The position numbers were made by a program, and so were the translations under genes. DNA of 64,000 nt, taken from Paludibacter sp. 47-17 (GTDB lineage: Bacteria; Bacteroidota; Bacteroidia; Bacteroidales; Paludibacteraceae). Location: the NCBI GenBank assembly GCA_001898935.1, contig MKVT01000018.1, forward strand, positions 1-64,000, read 5' to 3'. Within the stretch, counting starts at the first letter, position 1, and every line of letters starts with the position of its first letter. Below the pieces are notes generated by a model. That model was not told the origin of the DNA, did not search any database, and worked only from the letters and a program-made list of their open reading frames with translations. Shown piece after piece: positions 48,326-62,995 of the stretch.

Positions 48326-49399
48326 TTAACTATACTTTCCATCGTAATTCACGATGGCATCGTTCACAAATTGCCTGATCCTCGCTTCCTCATCTTTCTT
48401 ACAAATGAGCAGCACATTGTCCGACTCGGCAATTAAATAACCCGAAAGCCCTTCCACCACCGCAAGCTTGCCCTGAGGAAGCGCTACAATATTCTGATTG
48501 CTTTCGTAGAAAAGCGTATTACATTTCAGCGTTACGTTTCCGGCTTCGTCTTTATCCGACATGTCGTAGAGCGATCCCCAGGTTCCCAGGTCGGTCCAAC
48601 CGAAATCGCTGCACAACACATACACATTGTCGGCTTTTTCCATGATCCCGTAGTCGATCGAGATATTCATACAGGTAGGGTAAATGGAGTCGATAAATGC
48701 CTGCTCCTGATCGGTATTGAACAACCCGTCGCCTGCGGCAAACCGCGATTCGACTTCCGGCAACAAGGTTTTAAAAGCCTCGTCGATGGTCTGCAGGTTC
48801 CAAAGAAAAATACCGGAATTCCAGAAAAACTCGCCCGTTTCAAAAAAAATCTGAGCCAGTTCGGCATTCGGCTTTTCGGTAAAGGTTTTCACCTTCCGGA
48901 GCGCCCCCGTACCCTCATCGATCTGAATATAACCATAACCCGTTTCGGGACGGCTGGGCTTTATGCCCAAGGTGAGCAAGCTGTTGGTCGTGCTCACAAA
49001 CTCAATTCCGGTTTCCAGGGTCTGTATAAAATCATTCTCCTTCAGAATCAAATGATCGGAAGGAGCTACAATAATATTCGCCGTATCGGTTATCGCTTTG
49101 ATCCGATGCACCGCATAAGCGATACAAGGGGCCGTATTACGCCGGTGAGGTTCGAGCAACACCTGATTTTCGTTAATTTCAGGGAGCTGCTCTAAAATCA
49201 TTTCTTTATAAATAACATTGGATACTATTAATATATTTTCGGCAGGCACCACCCGGCGAAAACGGTCAAATGTCATTTGCAGCAACGAACGCCCCGTCCC
49301 GAAGAAATCAAGAAACTGTTTTGGACGATTATTACGGCTGAAAGGCCAGAACCGGCTGCCTACGCCACCCGCCATAATGATGCAATAATTCTGATTCAT
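48326..49399 (-). CDS. manC: mannose-1-phosphate guanylyltransferase
   Basis: The 357-residue enzyme makes GDP-mannose from mannose 1-phosphate and GTP for glycan and capsule synthesis. The nucleotide-binding loop is AGGVGSRFWPFSR, followed by PKQFLD. Middle motifs are PSDHLI, EKP near residue 172 and WNSGIFLW. There is no C-terminal phosphomannose isomerase cupin, so it is the single-function form. The downstream small gene starts 28 bases later. Confidence 0.9.
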   Translation of the reverse strand: MNQNYCIIMAGGVGSRFWPFSRNNRPKQFLDFFGTGRSLLQMTFDRFRRVVPAENILIVSNVIYKEMILEQLPEINENQVLLEPHRRNTAPCIAYAVHRIKAITDTANIIVAPSDHLILKENDFIQTLETGIEFVSTTNSLLTLGIKPSRPETGYGYIQIDEGTGALRKVKTFTEKPNAELAQIFFETGEFFWNSGIFLWNLQTIDEAFKTLLPEVESRFAAGDGLFNTDQEQAFIDSIYPTCMNISIDYGIMEKADNVYVLCSDFGWTDLGTWGSLYDMSDKDEAGNVTLKCNTLFYESNQNIVALPQGKLAVVEGLSGYLIAESDNVLLICKKDEEARIRQFVNDAIVNYDGKYS

Positions 49400-49481
49400 T
49401 GAGTATTAAATTTTATCATAAAACCACAGAAACTCTTTCTCAAAAACAGCACTAAGATAGTGAGAAATTTCTTGTTAAACA

Positions 49482-49522
49482 AATACCGGGATAAGAAGTT
49501 CACCACTTCTTATCCCGGTATT
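49482..49522 (-). terminator. terminator after rpoC
   Basis: A perfect 18-bp stem (49482-49499 with 49505-49522) and a 5-base loop stand 23 bases beyond the rpoC stop. The minus-strand flank after the stem is T-rich (TTTGTTT). It ends the tuf-to-rpoC unit. Confidence 0.85.
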
Positions 49523-49544
49523 AACAGTAGTATCAATATTGAAA

Positions 49545-53837
<4,293 letters not shown>

Positions 53838-53860
53838 AACTTTCTTTTTTCTTTACGTAA

Positions 53861-56800
53861 TTACTCTAAGTTGACGCTTAATCCCAAACCTCTGAGTTCG
53901 TGCAACAGAACGTTGAGCGATTCCGGAATACCCGGCGCCGGCATTGGATCACCCTTTACGATAGCTTCGTAAGTGCGGGCGCGGCCCATAACGTCGTCGG
54001 ATTTAACGGTCAGGATTTCCTGCAGGATATGAGCCGCCCCGAATGCTTCGAGGGCCCAAACTTCCATTTCCCCGAAACGCTGTCCCCCGAACTGCGCCTT
54101 ACCTCCCAGCGGCTGCTGGGTGATGAGCGAGTACGGACCGATCGAACGGGCGTGCATCTTATCTTCCACCATGTGGCCCAGTTTCAGCATGTAGATGATA
54201 CCTACGGTCGCTGGCTGGTCGAATTGTTCCCCGGTTCCTCCGTCGTACAGGTAGGTTTTACCGTATTGCGGAATCTTCGCTTTCGAAGTCCAGGTATCCA
54301 GATCCGACAGGTGAGCGCCGTCGAAAATCGGAGTTGCGAATTTTACTCCTAATTCCTTGCCTGCCCAACCCAGTACAGTTTCGAAAATCTGTCCGAGGTT
54401 CATACGCGAAGGTACACCCAGCGGATTCAATACGATATCGACCGGAGTGCCGTCTTCGAGGAAAGGCATATCTTCCTGACGAACGATACGCGAAACAATA
54501 CCCTTGTTACCGTGGCGACCGGCCATCTTATCCCCTACACGGATTTTACGTTTCTTGGCAATATATACTTTGGCTACCTGTACGATACCGGTCGGCAGTT
54601 CATCTCCAATCGTGATATTGAACTTCTGACGTTTGATCTGGGCATCCAGTTCTTTGTATTTCTTCAGATAATTAAGAATCAAATCGCGGATCAGGTCATT
54701 CTTGTGAGCATCCTGAGTCCACTTTCCGAGATGAACCGAACTGTAATCGATTTCACGCAAGCGTTCTTCAGTAAATTTACTGTTCCGCGAAATAAGGTCG
54801 GTACCCAGGAAATCTTTCACGCCGGCCGAAACCTTATCGGCAGTGAGCACCAACAGTTTCTCGATAAGTGTGTTTTTCAACACGGCTGCCTGCGATTCAA
54901 ATTCTTCGTCGAGCCGAGGCAGTACGGCCTTATCGGTAAGTTTCGATTTTCTGATTTTCTGAGCTTTGGAGAACAAGCGTTTGCCGATAACCGTACCCGA
55001 CAGCGACGGAGTCGCTTTCAGCGAAGCATCCTTTACATCACCGGCCTTGTCACCGAAAATCGCGCGCAGAAGTTTTTCCTCCGGCGACGGATCCGATTCT
55101 CCCTTAGGAGTAATCTTACCGATAATAATATCGCCGGGCTCGATGCGGGCCCCGATGCGAATAATACCATTCTCGTCGAGATCGCGGGTAGCTTCTTCGC
55201 TTACGTTCGGAATATCCGACGTGAACTCTTCCACTCCCCGTTTGGTTTCACGTACTTCCAGCAATTGCTCCACAACGTGGATCGAGGTAAACACATCTTC
55301 GCGCACCAACCGTTCGTTGATAACGATCGCATCCTCAAAATTATATCCCTTCCAGGGCATGAAGGCCACTTTCAGGTTCTTACCAATGGCCAGCTCGCCT
55401 TGCTGGGTCGAATAACCTTCGGTCAGAATCATACCTTTCTCTACCCGGTCGCCTTTGCGGACGAGCGGACGAAGGTCGATGGTGGTATTCTGGTTGGTCT
55501 TCTGGAACTTGGGCAGGCGGTATTCTTTAACAGCCGATTCAAAGCTGATGAATTCCTCTTCTTCGCCACGATCGTAGCGGATTTTAATACAATCGGCATC
55601 CACATATTCGACAACCCCGGTACCTTCGGCCGTAACCTGAGTACGCGAGTCGCGAATCAGCTGACCTTCGATTCCGGTTCCCACGATAGGCGATTCGCAG
55701 CGCAACAGCGGCACTGCCTGGCGCATCATGTTCGAACCCATGAGGGCGCGGTTGGCATCGTCGTGTTCAAGGAACGGAATCAATGCCGCCGCAATCGATG
55801 CAATCTGCGACGGAGAAACGTCCATCAAATGCACCTCTTCGGGGGCAACCACGGGGAAATCGGCGCCCAGACGGGCTTTTACCCGGGTACGGATAAAGGT
55901 TCCATCGTCGTTGAGCGGAGCATTACCCTGCGCAACCACCAGTTCCTCCTCTTCCTCGGCAGTATAGTACGTAACTCCCTTATCCGAGAGGTCGACAACC
56001 GCATCGGTTACTTTACGGTAAGGAGTTTCGATAAATCCTAAATCGTTGATTTTTGCAAATATACACAACGACGAAATAAGACCGATGTTCGGACCTTCAG
56101 GGGTCTCGATCGGACAAAGACGGCCATAGTGCGTATAGTGTACGTCGCGGACCTCAAAACCGGCACGCTCGCGCGACAAACCGCCTGGTCCGAGTGCCGA
56201 CATACGCCGTTTGTGCGTAATCTCGGCCAGCGGATTCTGCTGGTCCATGAACTGCGAAAGAGCGTTGGTTCCGAAGAATGAATTGATCACCGACGAAATA
56301 CTTTTCGCATTGATCAGGTCGATCGGAGTAAACACTTCGTTATCGCGTACATTCATACGCTCGCGGATGGTACGGGCCATACGCGACAATCCCACACCGA
56401 ACTGGTTGTGGAGCTGCTCACCGACAGTACGCACCCGGCGGTTGCTGAGGTGGTCGATATCGTCTACTTCGGCCTTCGAGTTGATCAGTTCGATCAGATA
56501 CTTGATAATCTCGATAATATCTTCCTTGGTAAGAACACGCGTTTCGGGATTGATGGTCAGGTTTAGTTTCCTGTTGATACGGAAACGACCTACATCGCCC
56601 AAATCATACCGTTTCTCCGAGAAAAACAGATTGTTGATTACCTCGCGGGCCGAGGAATCGTCGGCAGGAAGGGCATTCCGAAGCTGTTTGTAGATATAAA
56701 GTACGGCTTCTTTTTCCGAGTTACTCGGGTCTTTCTGCAGCGTATTGTAAATGATGGCATAATCGTTCTGATTTGCATCGCCTTTATGAAGAAGAATCGT

Positions 56801-57673
56801 TTGAGCTCCCGATTCGATAATATCGTCGATATGTTTGTTGTCGAGCACCGTTTCACGATCGATAACCACTTCGTTACGTTCGATACTTACAACTTCTCCC
56901 GTATCCTCGTCAACAAAGTCTTCGACCCAACTCTTCAGCACGCGGGCAGCCAGTTTCTGACCTACGGCCTTTTTCAGGCTGGCTTTGTTTACTTTGATTT
57001 CTTCGGCCAGGTTGAAGATTTCGAGGATGTCTTTATCGCTTTCGAAACCGATGGCGCGAAGCAGCGTAGTTACGGGTAATTTCTTTTTACGGTCGATGTA
57101 GGCATACATCACATTGTTGATATCGGTAGCAAATTCGATCCACGAACCGCGGAAAGGAATAATACGGGCCGAATACAGTTTGGTACCATTGGCATGGATG
57201 CTCTGTCCGAAGAACACACCCGGCGAACGGTGCAGCTGCGATACAATAACACGTTCAGCACCATTGATTACAAAGGTGCCTTTGGGGGTCATATACGGAA
57301 TAGGACCGAGATAGACGTCCTGAATCACCGTATCGAAGTCCTCATGATCGGGGTCGGTACAATAGAGCTTAAGTTTAGCTTTCAGAGGAATTGAGTAGGT
57401 TAAGCCGCGTTCGATACATTCGTCGATACTGTAACGGGGCGGATCTACATAATAGTCTAAGAACTCAAGAATGAAGTTGTTACGTGTGTCAGCTATCGGG
57501 AAGTTTTCCATGAAAACTTTATACAGCCCCTCGGACTTACGCTTTTCAGGTGAAGTATCCATCTGAAAAAAGTCCTGAAAAGATTTTAATTGTACTTCCA
57601 GAAAATCAGGATAATCAAACTGAGTTTTGATGGAAGCAAAATTGATTCTTTGATCTTTATTTAATGAAGACAT
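53861..57673 (-). CDS. rpoB: RNA polymerase beta subunit
   Basis: The 1270-residue beta subunit contains the rifampicin-binding region [18 protein letters not shown] through [15 protein letters not shown]. The resistance-prone Asp, His and Ser positions are wild type there. The end is GLSVNLE, with the normal [19 protein letters not shown] before it. ATG 57673 ([12 protein letters not shown]) is used; the ATG two codons upstream is equally possible. A terminator-like hairpin separates it from rplL. Confidence 0.98.
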   Translation of the reverse strand: MSSLNKDQRINFASIKTQFDYPDFLEVQLKSFQDFFQMDTSPEKRKSEGLYKVFMENFPIADTRNNFILEFLDYYVDPPRYSIDECIERGLTYSIPLKAKLKLYCTDPDHEDFDTVIQDVYLGPIPYMTPKGTFVINGAERVIVSQLHRSPGVFFGQSIHANGTKLYSARIIPFRGSWIEFATDINNVMYAYIDRKKKLPVTTLLRAIGFESDKDILEIFNLAEEIKVNKASLKKAVGQKLAARVLKSWVEDFVDEDTGEVVSIERNEVVIDRETVLDNKHIDDIIESGAQTILLHKGDANQNDYAIIYNTLQKDPSNSEKEAVLYIYKQLRNALPADDSSAREVINNLFFSEKRYDLGDVGRFRINRKLNLTINPETRVLTKEDIIEIIKYLIELINSKAEVDDIDHLSNRRVRTVGEQLHNQFGVGLSRMARTIRERMNVRDNEVFTPIDLINAKSISSVINSFFGTNALSQFMDQQNPLAEITHKRRMSALGPGGLSRERAGFEVRDVHYTHYGRLCPIETPEGPNIGLISSLCIFAKINDLGFIETPYRKVTDAVVDLSDKGVTYYTAEEEEELVVAQGNAPLNDDGTFIRTRVKARLGADFPVVAPEEVHLMDVSPSQIASIAAALIPFLEHDDANRALMGSNMMRQAVPLLRCESPIVGTGIEGQLIRDSRTQVTAEGTGVVEYVDADCIKIRYDRGEEEEFISFESAVKEYRLPKFQKTNQNTTIDLRPLVRKGDRVEKGMILTEGYSTQQGELAIGKNLKVAFMPWKGYNFEDAIVINERLVREDVFTSIHVVEQLLEVRETKRGVEEFTSDIPNVSEEATRDLDENGIIRIGARIEPGDIIIGKITPKGESDPSPEEKLLRAIFGDKAGDVKDASLKATPSLSGTVIGKRLFSKAQKIRKSKLTDKAVLPRLDEEFESQAAVLKNTLIEKLLVLTADKVSAGVKDFLGTDLISRNSKFTEERLREIDYSSVHLGKWTQDAHKNDLIRDLILNYLKKYKELDAQIKRQKFNITIGDELPTGIVQVAKVYIAKKRKIRVGDKMAGRHGNKGIVSRIVRQEDMPFLEDGTPVDIVLNPLGVPSRMNLGQIFETVLGWAGKELGVKFATPIFDGAHLSDLDTWTSKAKIPQYGKTYLYDGGTGEQFDQPATVGIIYMLKLGHMVEDKMHARSIGPYSLITQQPLGGKAQFGGQRFGEMEVWALEAFGAAHILQEILTVKSDDVMGRARTYEAIVKGDPMPAPGIPESLNVLLHELRGLGLSVNLE

Positions 57674-57752
57674 TTTCAAAGATTTATATGGTGATGCGGT
57701 GAACTTAACGTTGTGTGAACCCGCGAAATGAGTTCGTAATAATAGAGACGTG

Positions 57753-57791
57753 AAAAGGTTTAGACTCCATCGGTAGGATGGAATCTAAACC
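57753..57791 (-). terminator. attenuator-like hairpin between rplL and rpoB
   Basis: On the minus strand GGTTTAGATTCCATC pairs with GATGGAGTCTAAACC (one mismatch) and is followed by TTTT. It lies about 25 bases after rplL and 80 before rpoB. Partial termination here would lower polymerase subunits relative to L7/L12, as known from the E. coli rplL-rpoB attenuator. Confidence 0.65.
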
Positions 57792-57814
57792 AAAAGCCTG
57801 AGAGTCAGGTAAAT

Positions 57815-58192
57815 TTATTTAAGTTCAACTTCAGCTCCGCCTTCTGTCAACGCTTTGTTCAGGGCTTCAGCTTCGTCTTTTGTTACGCCTTCTTTGATTT
57901 TCGAAGGAGCAGCATCCACTAAGTCTTTAGCTTCTTTCAAGCCAAGACCGGTCAGTTCTTTAACCAATTTAACGATTGCTAATTTATTAGCACCTGCGCT
58001 TTTCAAAATTACGTCGAAAGAATTCTTTTCTTCCACAACTTCGGCGGCGGCGGCAGCAGGACCAGCAGCAACAGCTACAGCTGCAGCAGCGGGTTCGATA
58101 CCATATTCATCTTTCAAAATCTGAGCTAACTCGTTTACTTCTTTTACTGTTAAGTTAACCAATTGTTCTGCAAAAGCTTTCAAATCTGCCAT
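57815..58192 (-). CDS. rplL: 50S ribosomal protein L7/L12
   Basis: The 125-residue stalk protein recruits translation factors. An N-terminal dimerisation segment, an Ala-rich hinge (residues about 35-52) and the factor-binding C-terminal domain ([21 protein letters not shown]) are all present. It follows rplJ by 44 bases. Confidence 0.98.
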   Translation of the reverse strand: MADLKAFAEQLVNLTVKEVNELAQILKDEYGIEPAAAAVAVAAGPAAAAAEVVEEKNSFDVILKSAGANKLAIVKLVKELTGLGLKEAKDLVDAAPSKIKEGVTKDEAEALNKALTEGGAEVELK

Positions 58193-58236
58193 TGTCTTAA
58201 AATTTATTGTAGTTATTTTTTATTTTAAACTGAAAT

Positions 58237-58758
58237 TTATCTTTCCGACAATGTTTTCAACACGCCGTGAATAGTAGTTCCTCCCGATTGGAGTGCGGAC
58301 ACAACGTTCTTAGCAGGCGACTGCAACAGTCCGATAAGTTCGCCAAGAAGTTCGTTTTTGCTCTTGATGGATACGAGTGCATCCAACTGGCTCTCGCCAA
58401 TATAGAATGACTCCTCAACATAAGCTGCTTTAAGAATGGGCTTTTTACTCTTACTTGCTTTGCTGAAATCTTTGATCAGCTTTGCAGGAACATTACCTGT
58501 ATTCGAAAGCATCAACGAGGTTTCACCTTTCAATGATCCGAAGATTTCTTCGAAATTGACGGACGAAGTTTCGAGGGCTTTACGAAGAAGAGTATTTTTA
58601 ACCACCAGCAACTTCACATCCTGCTTGTTGCACGTACGACGTAAATTACTGGTTTCTGCAGCATTCAACCCACCGATGTCGGTAAGGTAAAAATGTGCAT
58701 ACTCACTCAGTGTAGCTTGTAGTTGCTCTATGATTGCGCTTTTATCTTCCTTTTTCAT
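58237..58758 (-). CDS. rplJ: 50S ribosomal protein L10
   Basis: The 173-residue L10 anchors the L7/L12 stalk to 23S rRNA. The N-terminal domain with RRTCNKQDVKLLVVKNTLLRK and the C-terminal helix that binds L12 are present. In other bacteria L10 with L12 represses translation of the operon. Confidence 0.97.
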   Translation of the reverse strand: MKKEDKSAIIEQLQATLSEYAHFYLTDIGGLNAAETSNLRRTCNKQDVKLLVVKNTLLRKALETSSVNFEEIFGSLKGETSLMLSNTGNVPAKLIKDFSKASKSKKPILKAAYVEESFYIGESQLDALVSIKSKNELLGELIGLLQSPAKNVVSALQSGGTTIHGVLKTLSER

Positions 58759-58770
58759 AAACTTTTAATT

Positions 58771-59466
58771 TTATTCTTCAACTGATTTAGGGTCGATTTT
58801 CACGCCCGGACTCATTGTGCTTGAAAGATAAATGCTCTTAACATACGTACCTTTAGCTGCAGTCGGTTTCAGCTTCATCAGTGTCGCAACGAATTCTTTA
58901 GCATTCTCTACCATCATTTCAGGGGTGAACGACACCTTACCGATCGATGTATGAACAATACCGAATTTATCAACTTTAAAGTCGATTTTTCCTTGTTTCA
59001 CTTCTTTAACTGCTTTTCCAACCTCGTTGGTAACTGTACCACTCTTGGGGTTGGGCATCAATCCACGCGGACCCAGGATGCGACCCAGAGCACCTAATTT
59101 ACCCATGATAGCAGGCTGTGTGATAATCACATCCACATCAGTCCAGCCACCTTTAATTTTATCGATATATTCATCGAGACCCACATAGTCGGCTCCGGCT
59201 TCTTTTGCCGCAGCTTCCTGATCGGGAGTACATAATGCAAGAACCCTGACTTCTTTACCGGTACCATTGGGGAGCGATACTACACCGCGCACCATCTGGT
59301 TGGCTTTACGAGGGTCAACACCTAAGCGTACATCAATATCTACGGAAGCGTCGAACTTAGTGGTAGTGATTTCTTTTACCAACGCAGCTGCTTCCTTCAG
59401 TGTATAGGCTTTCCCAGCTTCAATTTTAGCTGCTGCCAATTTTTGATTTTTTGTCAGTTTACTCAT
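58771..59466 (-). CDS. rplA: 50S ribosomal protein L1
   Basis: The 231-residue L1 forms the mobile stalk that helps release tRNA from the E site, and it represses the L11 operon in E. coli. The core [18 protein letters not shown] is intact. rplJ starts 12 bases downstream. Confidence 0.97.
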   Translation of the reverse strand: MSKLTKNQKLAAAKIEAGKAYTLKEAAALVKEITTTKFDASVDIDVRLGVDPRKANQMVRGVVSLPNGTGKEVRVLALCTPDQEAAAKEAGADYVGLDEYIDKIKGGWTDVDVIITQPAIMGKLGALGRILGPRGLMPNPKSGTVTNEVGKAVKEVKQGKIDFKVDKFGIVHTSIGKVSFTPEMMVENAKEFVATLMKLKPTAAKGTYVKSIYLSSTMSPGVKIDPKSVEE

Positions 59467-59480
59467 AATTGAAGTGTTAA

Positions 59481-59924
59481 TTAATTCATTTCAGGAAAAC
59501 TTCCCTTTACGGAAATACCCATACTTCTCGCTGTACCGGCCACCATTTTCATGGCAGCACTTAATTCGAAACAGTTCATATCGACCATCTTGTCCTGAGC
59601 GATTTCCTTTACCTGATCCCAGGTAATTTCGGCCAACTTCTTACGGTTGGGCTCGGCAGAACCGCTTTTCAGTTTCGACACCTCGAGCAGCTGGATAGCT
59701 ACCGGCGGAGTCTTTACGACAAAGTCGAACGATTTATCCGAATAATAGGTGATAACAACAGGTAAAACCTTACCGGCTTTATCCTGGGTTCTGGCATTAA
59801 ATTGTTTGCAAAACTCCATAATGTTGATCCCTTTAGAACCCAATGCAGGTCCTACCGGAGGAGATGGGTTTGCCGCACCCCCTTTAATCTGTAATTTAAT
59901 AAGTCCAGCAATCTCTTTAGCCAT
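59481..59924 (-). CDS. rplK: 50S ribosomal protein L11
   Basis: The 147-residue L11 is part of the GTPase-associated centre. It has the proline-rich N-terminal [22 protein letters not shown] and the RNA-binding C-terminal domain ending [12 protein letters not shown]. It lies between nusG and rplA. Confidence 0.97.
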   Translation of the reverse strand: MAKEIAGLIKLQIKGGAANPSPPVGPALGSKGINIMEFCKQFNARTQDKAGKVLPVVITYYSDKSFDFVVKTPPVAIQLLEVSKLKSGSAEPNRKKLAEITWDQVKEIAQDKMVDMNCFELSAAMKMVAGTARSMGISVKGSFPEMN

Positions 59925-59979
59925 AATTGTTATGTTTTAAAAAAATTAAATTGAAATAAACGGACGTAACAGCTTCCGC

Positions 59980-60528
59980 CTATTCCCGTTCTACCTGGTT
60001 GAAAGAAAGTTCGAGCGGAGTTTTCCGTCCAAACACCAAAACCATTACCTTGAGCTTTTTCTTTTCGGTGTTCACTTCTTCGATTATTCCGGTAAATCCG
60101 TTGAACGGACCCGATATAACCTTTACGCTTTCGTCGCGCAGGAAAGGAGTCAGCAATTCAGCTTCATTTTCCTGCATCTCATCCACAACACCCAGGATAC
60201 GATTGACCTCGGATGCACGAATGGGAGTAGGAACGTTGTTCTTTTCCTCCAGAAAACCAAAAACATTTGGAATTTGACGAATGCGGTGCGCAATCTCACC
60301 TACTAAATTTGCTTCGATCAAAACATAGCCCGGCATCAGGTTGATTTCCTTGGTGACGGGCTTACCGTTACGAATAATTATCTTTTTCTCGGTGGGAATC
60401 ACAATCTGATTTACAAACTGGCCAAGATCGGAATTCCGGATTTCAGCATCAATGCTTTCCTTGACTTTACCTTCTTTGCCGCTAAAGGCACGTAGAACGT
60501 ACCATTTAAAATTGGTTGATTCAGACAC
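59980..60528 (-). CDS. nusG: transcription termination/antitermination factor NusG
   Basis: The 182-residue factor has an NGN domain (WYVLRAFSGKEGKVKESID) that clamps RNA polymerase and a C-terminal KOW domain (VKVISGPFNGFTGIIEEVN) that binds Rho or S10. There is no insertion domain as in some Bacteroidetes UpxY paralogues, so this is the housekeeping copy. It follows secE by 25 bases. Confidence 0.97.
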   Translation of the reverse strand: MSESTNFKWYVLRAFSGKEGKVKESIDAEIRNSDLGQFVNQIVIPTEKKIIIRNGKPVTKEINLMPGYVLIEANLVGEIAHRIRQIPNVFGFLEEKNNVPTPIRASEVNRILGVVDEMQENEAELLTPFLRDESVKVISGPFNGFTGIIEEVNTEKKKLKVMVLVFGRKTPLELSFNQVERE

Positions 60529-60553
60529 TTCTTGACCCTCCCGTAAGAATTAA

Positions 60554-60745
60554 TTACAATAATTTTTCGTAAACGAAAGTCATGATCTTTTCAAAACCCA
60601 GATCCATTACCCAAACTATCAAAGCGATGATGATGGAAGCTATCAGCACCACGATAGAGCTGCTAACCAATTCCTTACTGGTTGGCCAGGAAACTTTCTG
60701 CGTAAGTTCTGTGTACGACTCTTTGATATAGTTTACAACTTTCAT
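60554..60745 (-). CDS. secE: preprotein translocase subunit SecE
   Basis: The 63-residue single-helix protein begins MKVVNYIKESYTELTQKVSWP, with the conserved amphipathic helix then one transmembrane segment. ATG 60745 matches the family; the longer frame to 60793 runs into the tRNA-Trp gene and is rejected. It stabilises SecY. Confidence 0.94.
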   Translation of the reverse strand: MKVVNYIKESYTELTQKVSWPTSKELVSSSIVVLIASIIIALIVWVMDLGFEKIMTFVYEKLL

Positions 60746-60763
60746 ATATATAGATAGAATTTG

Positions 60764-60836
60764 CACGGGCAGAGAGGCTCGAACTCCCGACACCTGGTTT
60801 TGGAGACCAGTGCTCTACCAACTGAGCTACGCCCGT
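60764..60836 (-). tRNA. tRNA-Trp (CCA anticodon)
   Basis: A 73-base cloverleaf folds with acceptor ACGGGCG/TGCCCGT, anticodon loop CTCCAAA (anticodon CCA) and discriminator G. The 3' CCA is not encoded. It sits between tuf and secE, the usual location in Bacteroidetes. Confidence 0.93.
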
Positions 60837-60841
60837 GTATT

Positions 60842-60873
60842 AAGCCGCCTTCCCGTCGGAGGGAAGACGGCTT
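60842..60873 (-). other. hairpin between tuf and tRNA-Trp
   Basis: A 13-position stem with one mismatch and a 6-base loop lies just before the tRNA-Trp 5' end. The minus-strand tail is only TTAATA, so it may pause, partly terminate or guide RNA processing. Confidence 0.5.
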
Positions 60874-60900
60874 TTATGTATTTTATTCCTGACTCGTTGA

Positions 60901-62088
60901 TTAGTCGAGCAGTTCGGTAATCTGACCCGAACCTACTGTACGTCCACCTTCACGGATAGCGAAACGAAGACCTACGTTACAAGCTACAGGATAGATCAGC
61001 GTTACTGTGATCTCGAGGTTGTCACCCGGCATTACCATGTCGGTTCCTTCAGGAAGTGTGATCTCACCGGTTACGTCCAGTGTACGGATGTAGAACTGAG
61101 GACGGTATTTGTTGTGGAATGGAGTGTGACGTCCACCTTCTTCTTTCTTCAGGATATAAACAGAAGCTTTGAAAGTAGTATGAGGAGTCACCTTGTTGGG
61201 GTGAGTAATAACCATACCACGTTTGATTTCGTCTTTGTCGATACCGCGGAGCAACAAACCTACGTTGTCGCCGGCCTGACCTTCGTCAAGAATCTTACGG
61301 AACATTTCAACACCGGTTACAACCGATTTCTTTGCTCCCTGACCCAAACCGATGATCTGAACTTCTTCACCGGTTTTGATAATACCGGTTTCGATACGAC
61401 CGGTTGCTACAGTACCGCGACCCGTGATCGAGAATACGTCTTCAACAGGCATAAGGAACGGTTTGTCGACAGCACGTGGAGGAAGTTCGATCCAGGTATC
61501 AACTGCATCCATCAGCTCCATAATTTTATCTTCCCACTCAGGAACTCCGTTCAATCCACCCAAAGCAGATCCACGGATTACAGGAGTGTTGTCGCCGTCG
61601 AATTCGTAGAACGAAAGCAGTTCGCGCATTTCCATTTCAACGAGCTCAAGCATTTCTTCGTCATCAACCTGGTCGCACTTGTTCATAAAGATAACCAGAC
61701 GGGGAACGTTTACCTGACGAGCCAACAGGATGTGCTCACGAGTTTGTGGCATCGGACCGTCGGTAGCAGCTACTACGATGATAGCTCCGTCCATCTGGGC
61801 AGCACCCGTTACCATGTTCTTCACATAGTCGGCGTGACCCGGACAGTCAACGTGTGCATAGTGACGACTGGCTGTTTGGTATTCAACGTGCGAGGTATTA
61901 ATCGTAATACCACGTTCTTTTTCTTCCGGAGCATTATCAATCGAATCGAATGAACGCAATTCAGAAAGTCCTTTCTTTGCTAAAACGGTGGTAATAGCAG
62001 CGGTCAGAGTAGTCTTACCGTGGTCAACGTGACCGATGGTACCTACGTTTACGTGAGGTTTCGACCTGTCAAATTTTTCTTTTGCCAT
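60901..62088 (-). CDS. tuf: translation elongation factor Tu
   Basis: The 395-residue GTPase brings aminoacyl-tRNA to the ribosome. G1 is [14 protein letters not shown]3 is DCPGHADY, G4 is NKCD, and the effector loop with RGITINT is complete. Domains II and III are full length. It is preceded by four tRNA genes and followed by tRNA-Trp on the same strand. Confidence 0.98.
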   Translation of the reverse strand: MAKEKFDRSKPHVNVGTIGHVDHGKTTLTAAITTVLAKKGLSELRSFDSIDNAPEEKERGITINTSHVEYQTASRHYAHVDCPGHADYVKNMVTGAAQMDGAIIVVAATDGPMPQTREHILLARQVNVPRLVIFMNKCDQVDDEEMLELVEMEMRELLSFYEFDGDNTPVIRGSALGGLNGVPEWEDKIMELMDAVDTWIELPPRAVDKPFLMPVEDVFSITGRGTVATGRIETGIIKTGEEVQIIGLGQGAKKSVVTGVEMFRKILDEGQAGDNVGLLLRGIDKDEIKRGMVITHPNKVTPHTTFKASVYILKKEEGGRHTPFHNKYRPQFYIRTLDVTGEITLPEGTDMVMPGDNLEITVTLIYPVACNVGLRFAIREGGRTVGSGQITELLD

Positions 62089-62145
62089 AACTCAAAGATT
62101 ATTTTTTTAGATTTTAATGAATATGTTTTTTATAAAAGCTATTAG

Positions 62146-62217
<72 letters not shown>

Positions 62218-62226
62218 AAATTAAAG

Positions 62227-62299
62227 AGCGGAAGACGGGACTCAAACCCGCGACCCTCAGCTTGGAAGGCTAATGCTCTATCAACTGAGCTACTTCCGC
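62227..62299 (-). tRNA. tRNA-Gly (TCC anticodon)
   Basis: A 73-base cloverleaf folds with acceptor GCGGAAG/CTTCCGC, anticodon loop CTTCCAA (anticodon TCC) and discriminator U. It lies 9 bases from tRNA-Thr(GGT). Confidence 0.93.
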
Positions 62300-62355
62300 A
62301 TTCTTTATGCCTCACAGCCATGCTCACACACAACTGATCCGCAAATCGAAAACCG

Positions 62356-62438
62356 TGGGCAGTGAAGGATTCGAACCTCCGAAGTCGAAAGACAGCTGAG
62401 TTACAGTCAGCCCCAGTTGGCCACTTTGGTAACTGCCC
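62356..62438 (-). tRNA. tRNA-Tyr (GTA anticodon)
   Basis: An 83-base class II tRNA has a long variable arm, acceptor GGGCAGT/ACTGCCC, anticodon loop CTGTAAC (anticodon GTA) and discriminator A. Confidence 0.93.
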
Positions 62439-62491
62439 GGTTACACGGTGAAGCTGATTTCCCAGCTTTAGTATCTTCTTTTATCCGGTTG

Positions 62492-62565
62492 AGCCTCTTG
62501 TCGGATTCGAACCAACGACCCCGAGATTACAAATCACGTGCTCTGGCCAACTGAGCTAAAGAGGC
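62492..62565 (-). tRNA. tRNA-Thr (TGT anticodon)
   Basis: A 74-base cloverleaf folds with acceptor GCCTCTT/AAGAGGC, anticodon loop TTTGTAA (anticodon TGT) and discriminator U. The anticodon stem CGTGA/TCTCG has a U-U mismatch at 29-41. It is the first gene of the cluster. Confidence 0.9.
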
Positions 62566-62601
62566 AAAATCGTACTTTTAATGCGATTTTTATCGATTAA
62601 A

Positions 62602-62633
62602 AAGCCGTTTAAATACGCTTATTCAAACGGCTT
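62602..62633 (-). terminator. terminator of hpf
   Basis: AAGCCGTTT at 62602-62610 pairs exactly with 62625-62633. On the minus strand the stem is followed by TTTT. It lies about 50 bases after the hpf stop codon. Confidence 0.75.
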
Positions 62634-62634
62634 G

Positions 62635-62663
62635 CAAATGTACGAAATTATTTTGGATTACAA
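62635..62663 (-). promoter_or_regulatory. promoter of the tRNA-tuf-rpoBC unit
   Basis: The minus strand has TTG (62663-62661), an 18-base spacer and TACATTTG (62642-62635). It abuts the hpf terminator stem, so initiation would fall inside the first arm of that stem. Confidence 0.65.
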
Positions 62664-62681
62664 AACAATTCAGTAAATATT

Positions 62682-62981
62682 TTATTTTTTACTTAGTTTT
62701 TCCTTGTGCTTCATGATCTGTTTCTCCAGTGCATCAACCGATAAATCAACTGCTTCTTCAAATGTATCGCATATTTTGGATGCGAAAAATTCGCCGGCAG
62801 GCACCGAAATCTTGATTTCCGCCTCCTTATTGGTCGCAGTTTCGGGCTTTACAACCTTCAGATAAACCTCCACATTCATGATTTCATCAAAAAACCGTTT
62901 CAGTTTTGATGTCTTTTTTTCCACATGGGCTTCAAGAGCCTTCGTCGCGTCAAAGTTAATTGACTGAACTCGCAGTTTCAT
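62682..62981 (-). CDS. hpf: ribosome hibernation-promoting factor, short form
   Basis: The 99-residue protein has the beta-alpha-beta-beta-beta-alpha fold of HPF/RaiA (KLRVQSINFDATKAL, KLKRFF, EEAVDLSVDALEKQIMKHKEK). It binds the 30S decoding site in resting cells. It lacks the C-terminal dimerisation domain of long HPF. A perfect Shine-Dalgarno sequence stands 5 bases before the ATG. It follows the recombinase gene by 14 bases. Confidence 0.9.
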   Translation of the reverse strand: MKLRVQSINFDATKALEAHVEKKTSKLKRFFDEIMNVEVYLKVVKPETATNKEAEIKISVPAGEFFASKICDTFEEAVDLSVDALEKQIMKHKEKLSKK

Positions 62982-62986
62982 AATTG

Positions 62987-62993
62987 CCTCCTT
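62987..62993 (-). promoter_or_regulatory. strong Shine-Dalgarno site of hpf
   Basis: The minus strand reads AAGGAGG 5 bases before the hpf ATG, an exact anti-SD complement in a phylum where such sites are rare. Confidence 0.75.
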
Positions 62994-62995
62994 TT

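Noticed and set aside
54512-56041. Long open frame on the plus strand inside rpoB
   Set aside because: Antisense shadow of rpoB, caused by its codon usage, with no promoter or start signal.
60746-60793. N-terminal extension of SecE
   Set aside because: It runs into the tRNA-Trp gene; the family N-terminus begins at 60745.
61114-61953. Open frame antisense to tuf
   Set aside because: Such frames opposite EF-Tu are common artefacts of codon bias; no motif supports it.
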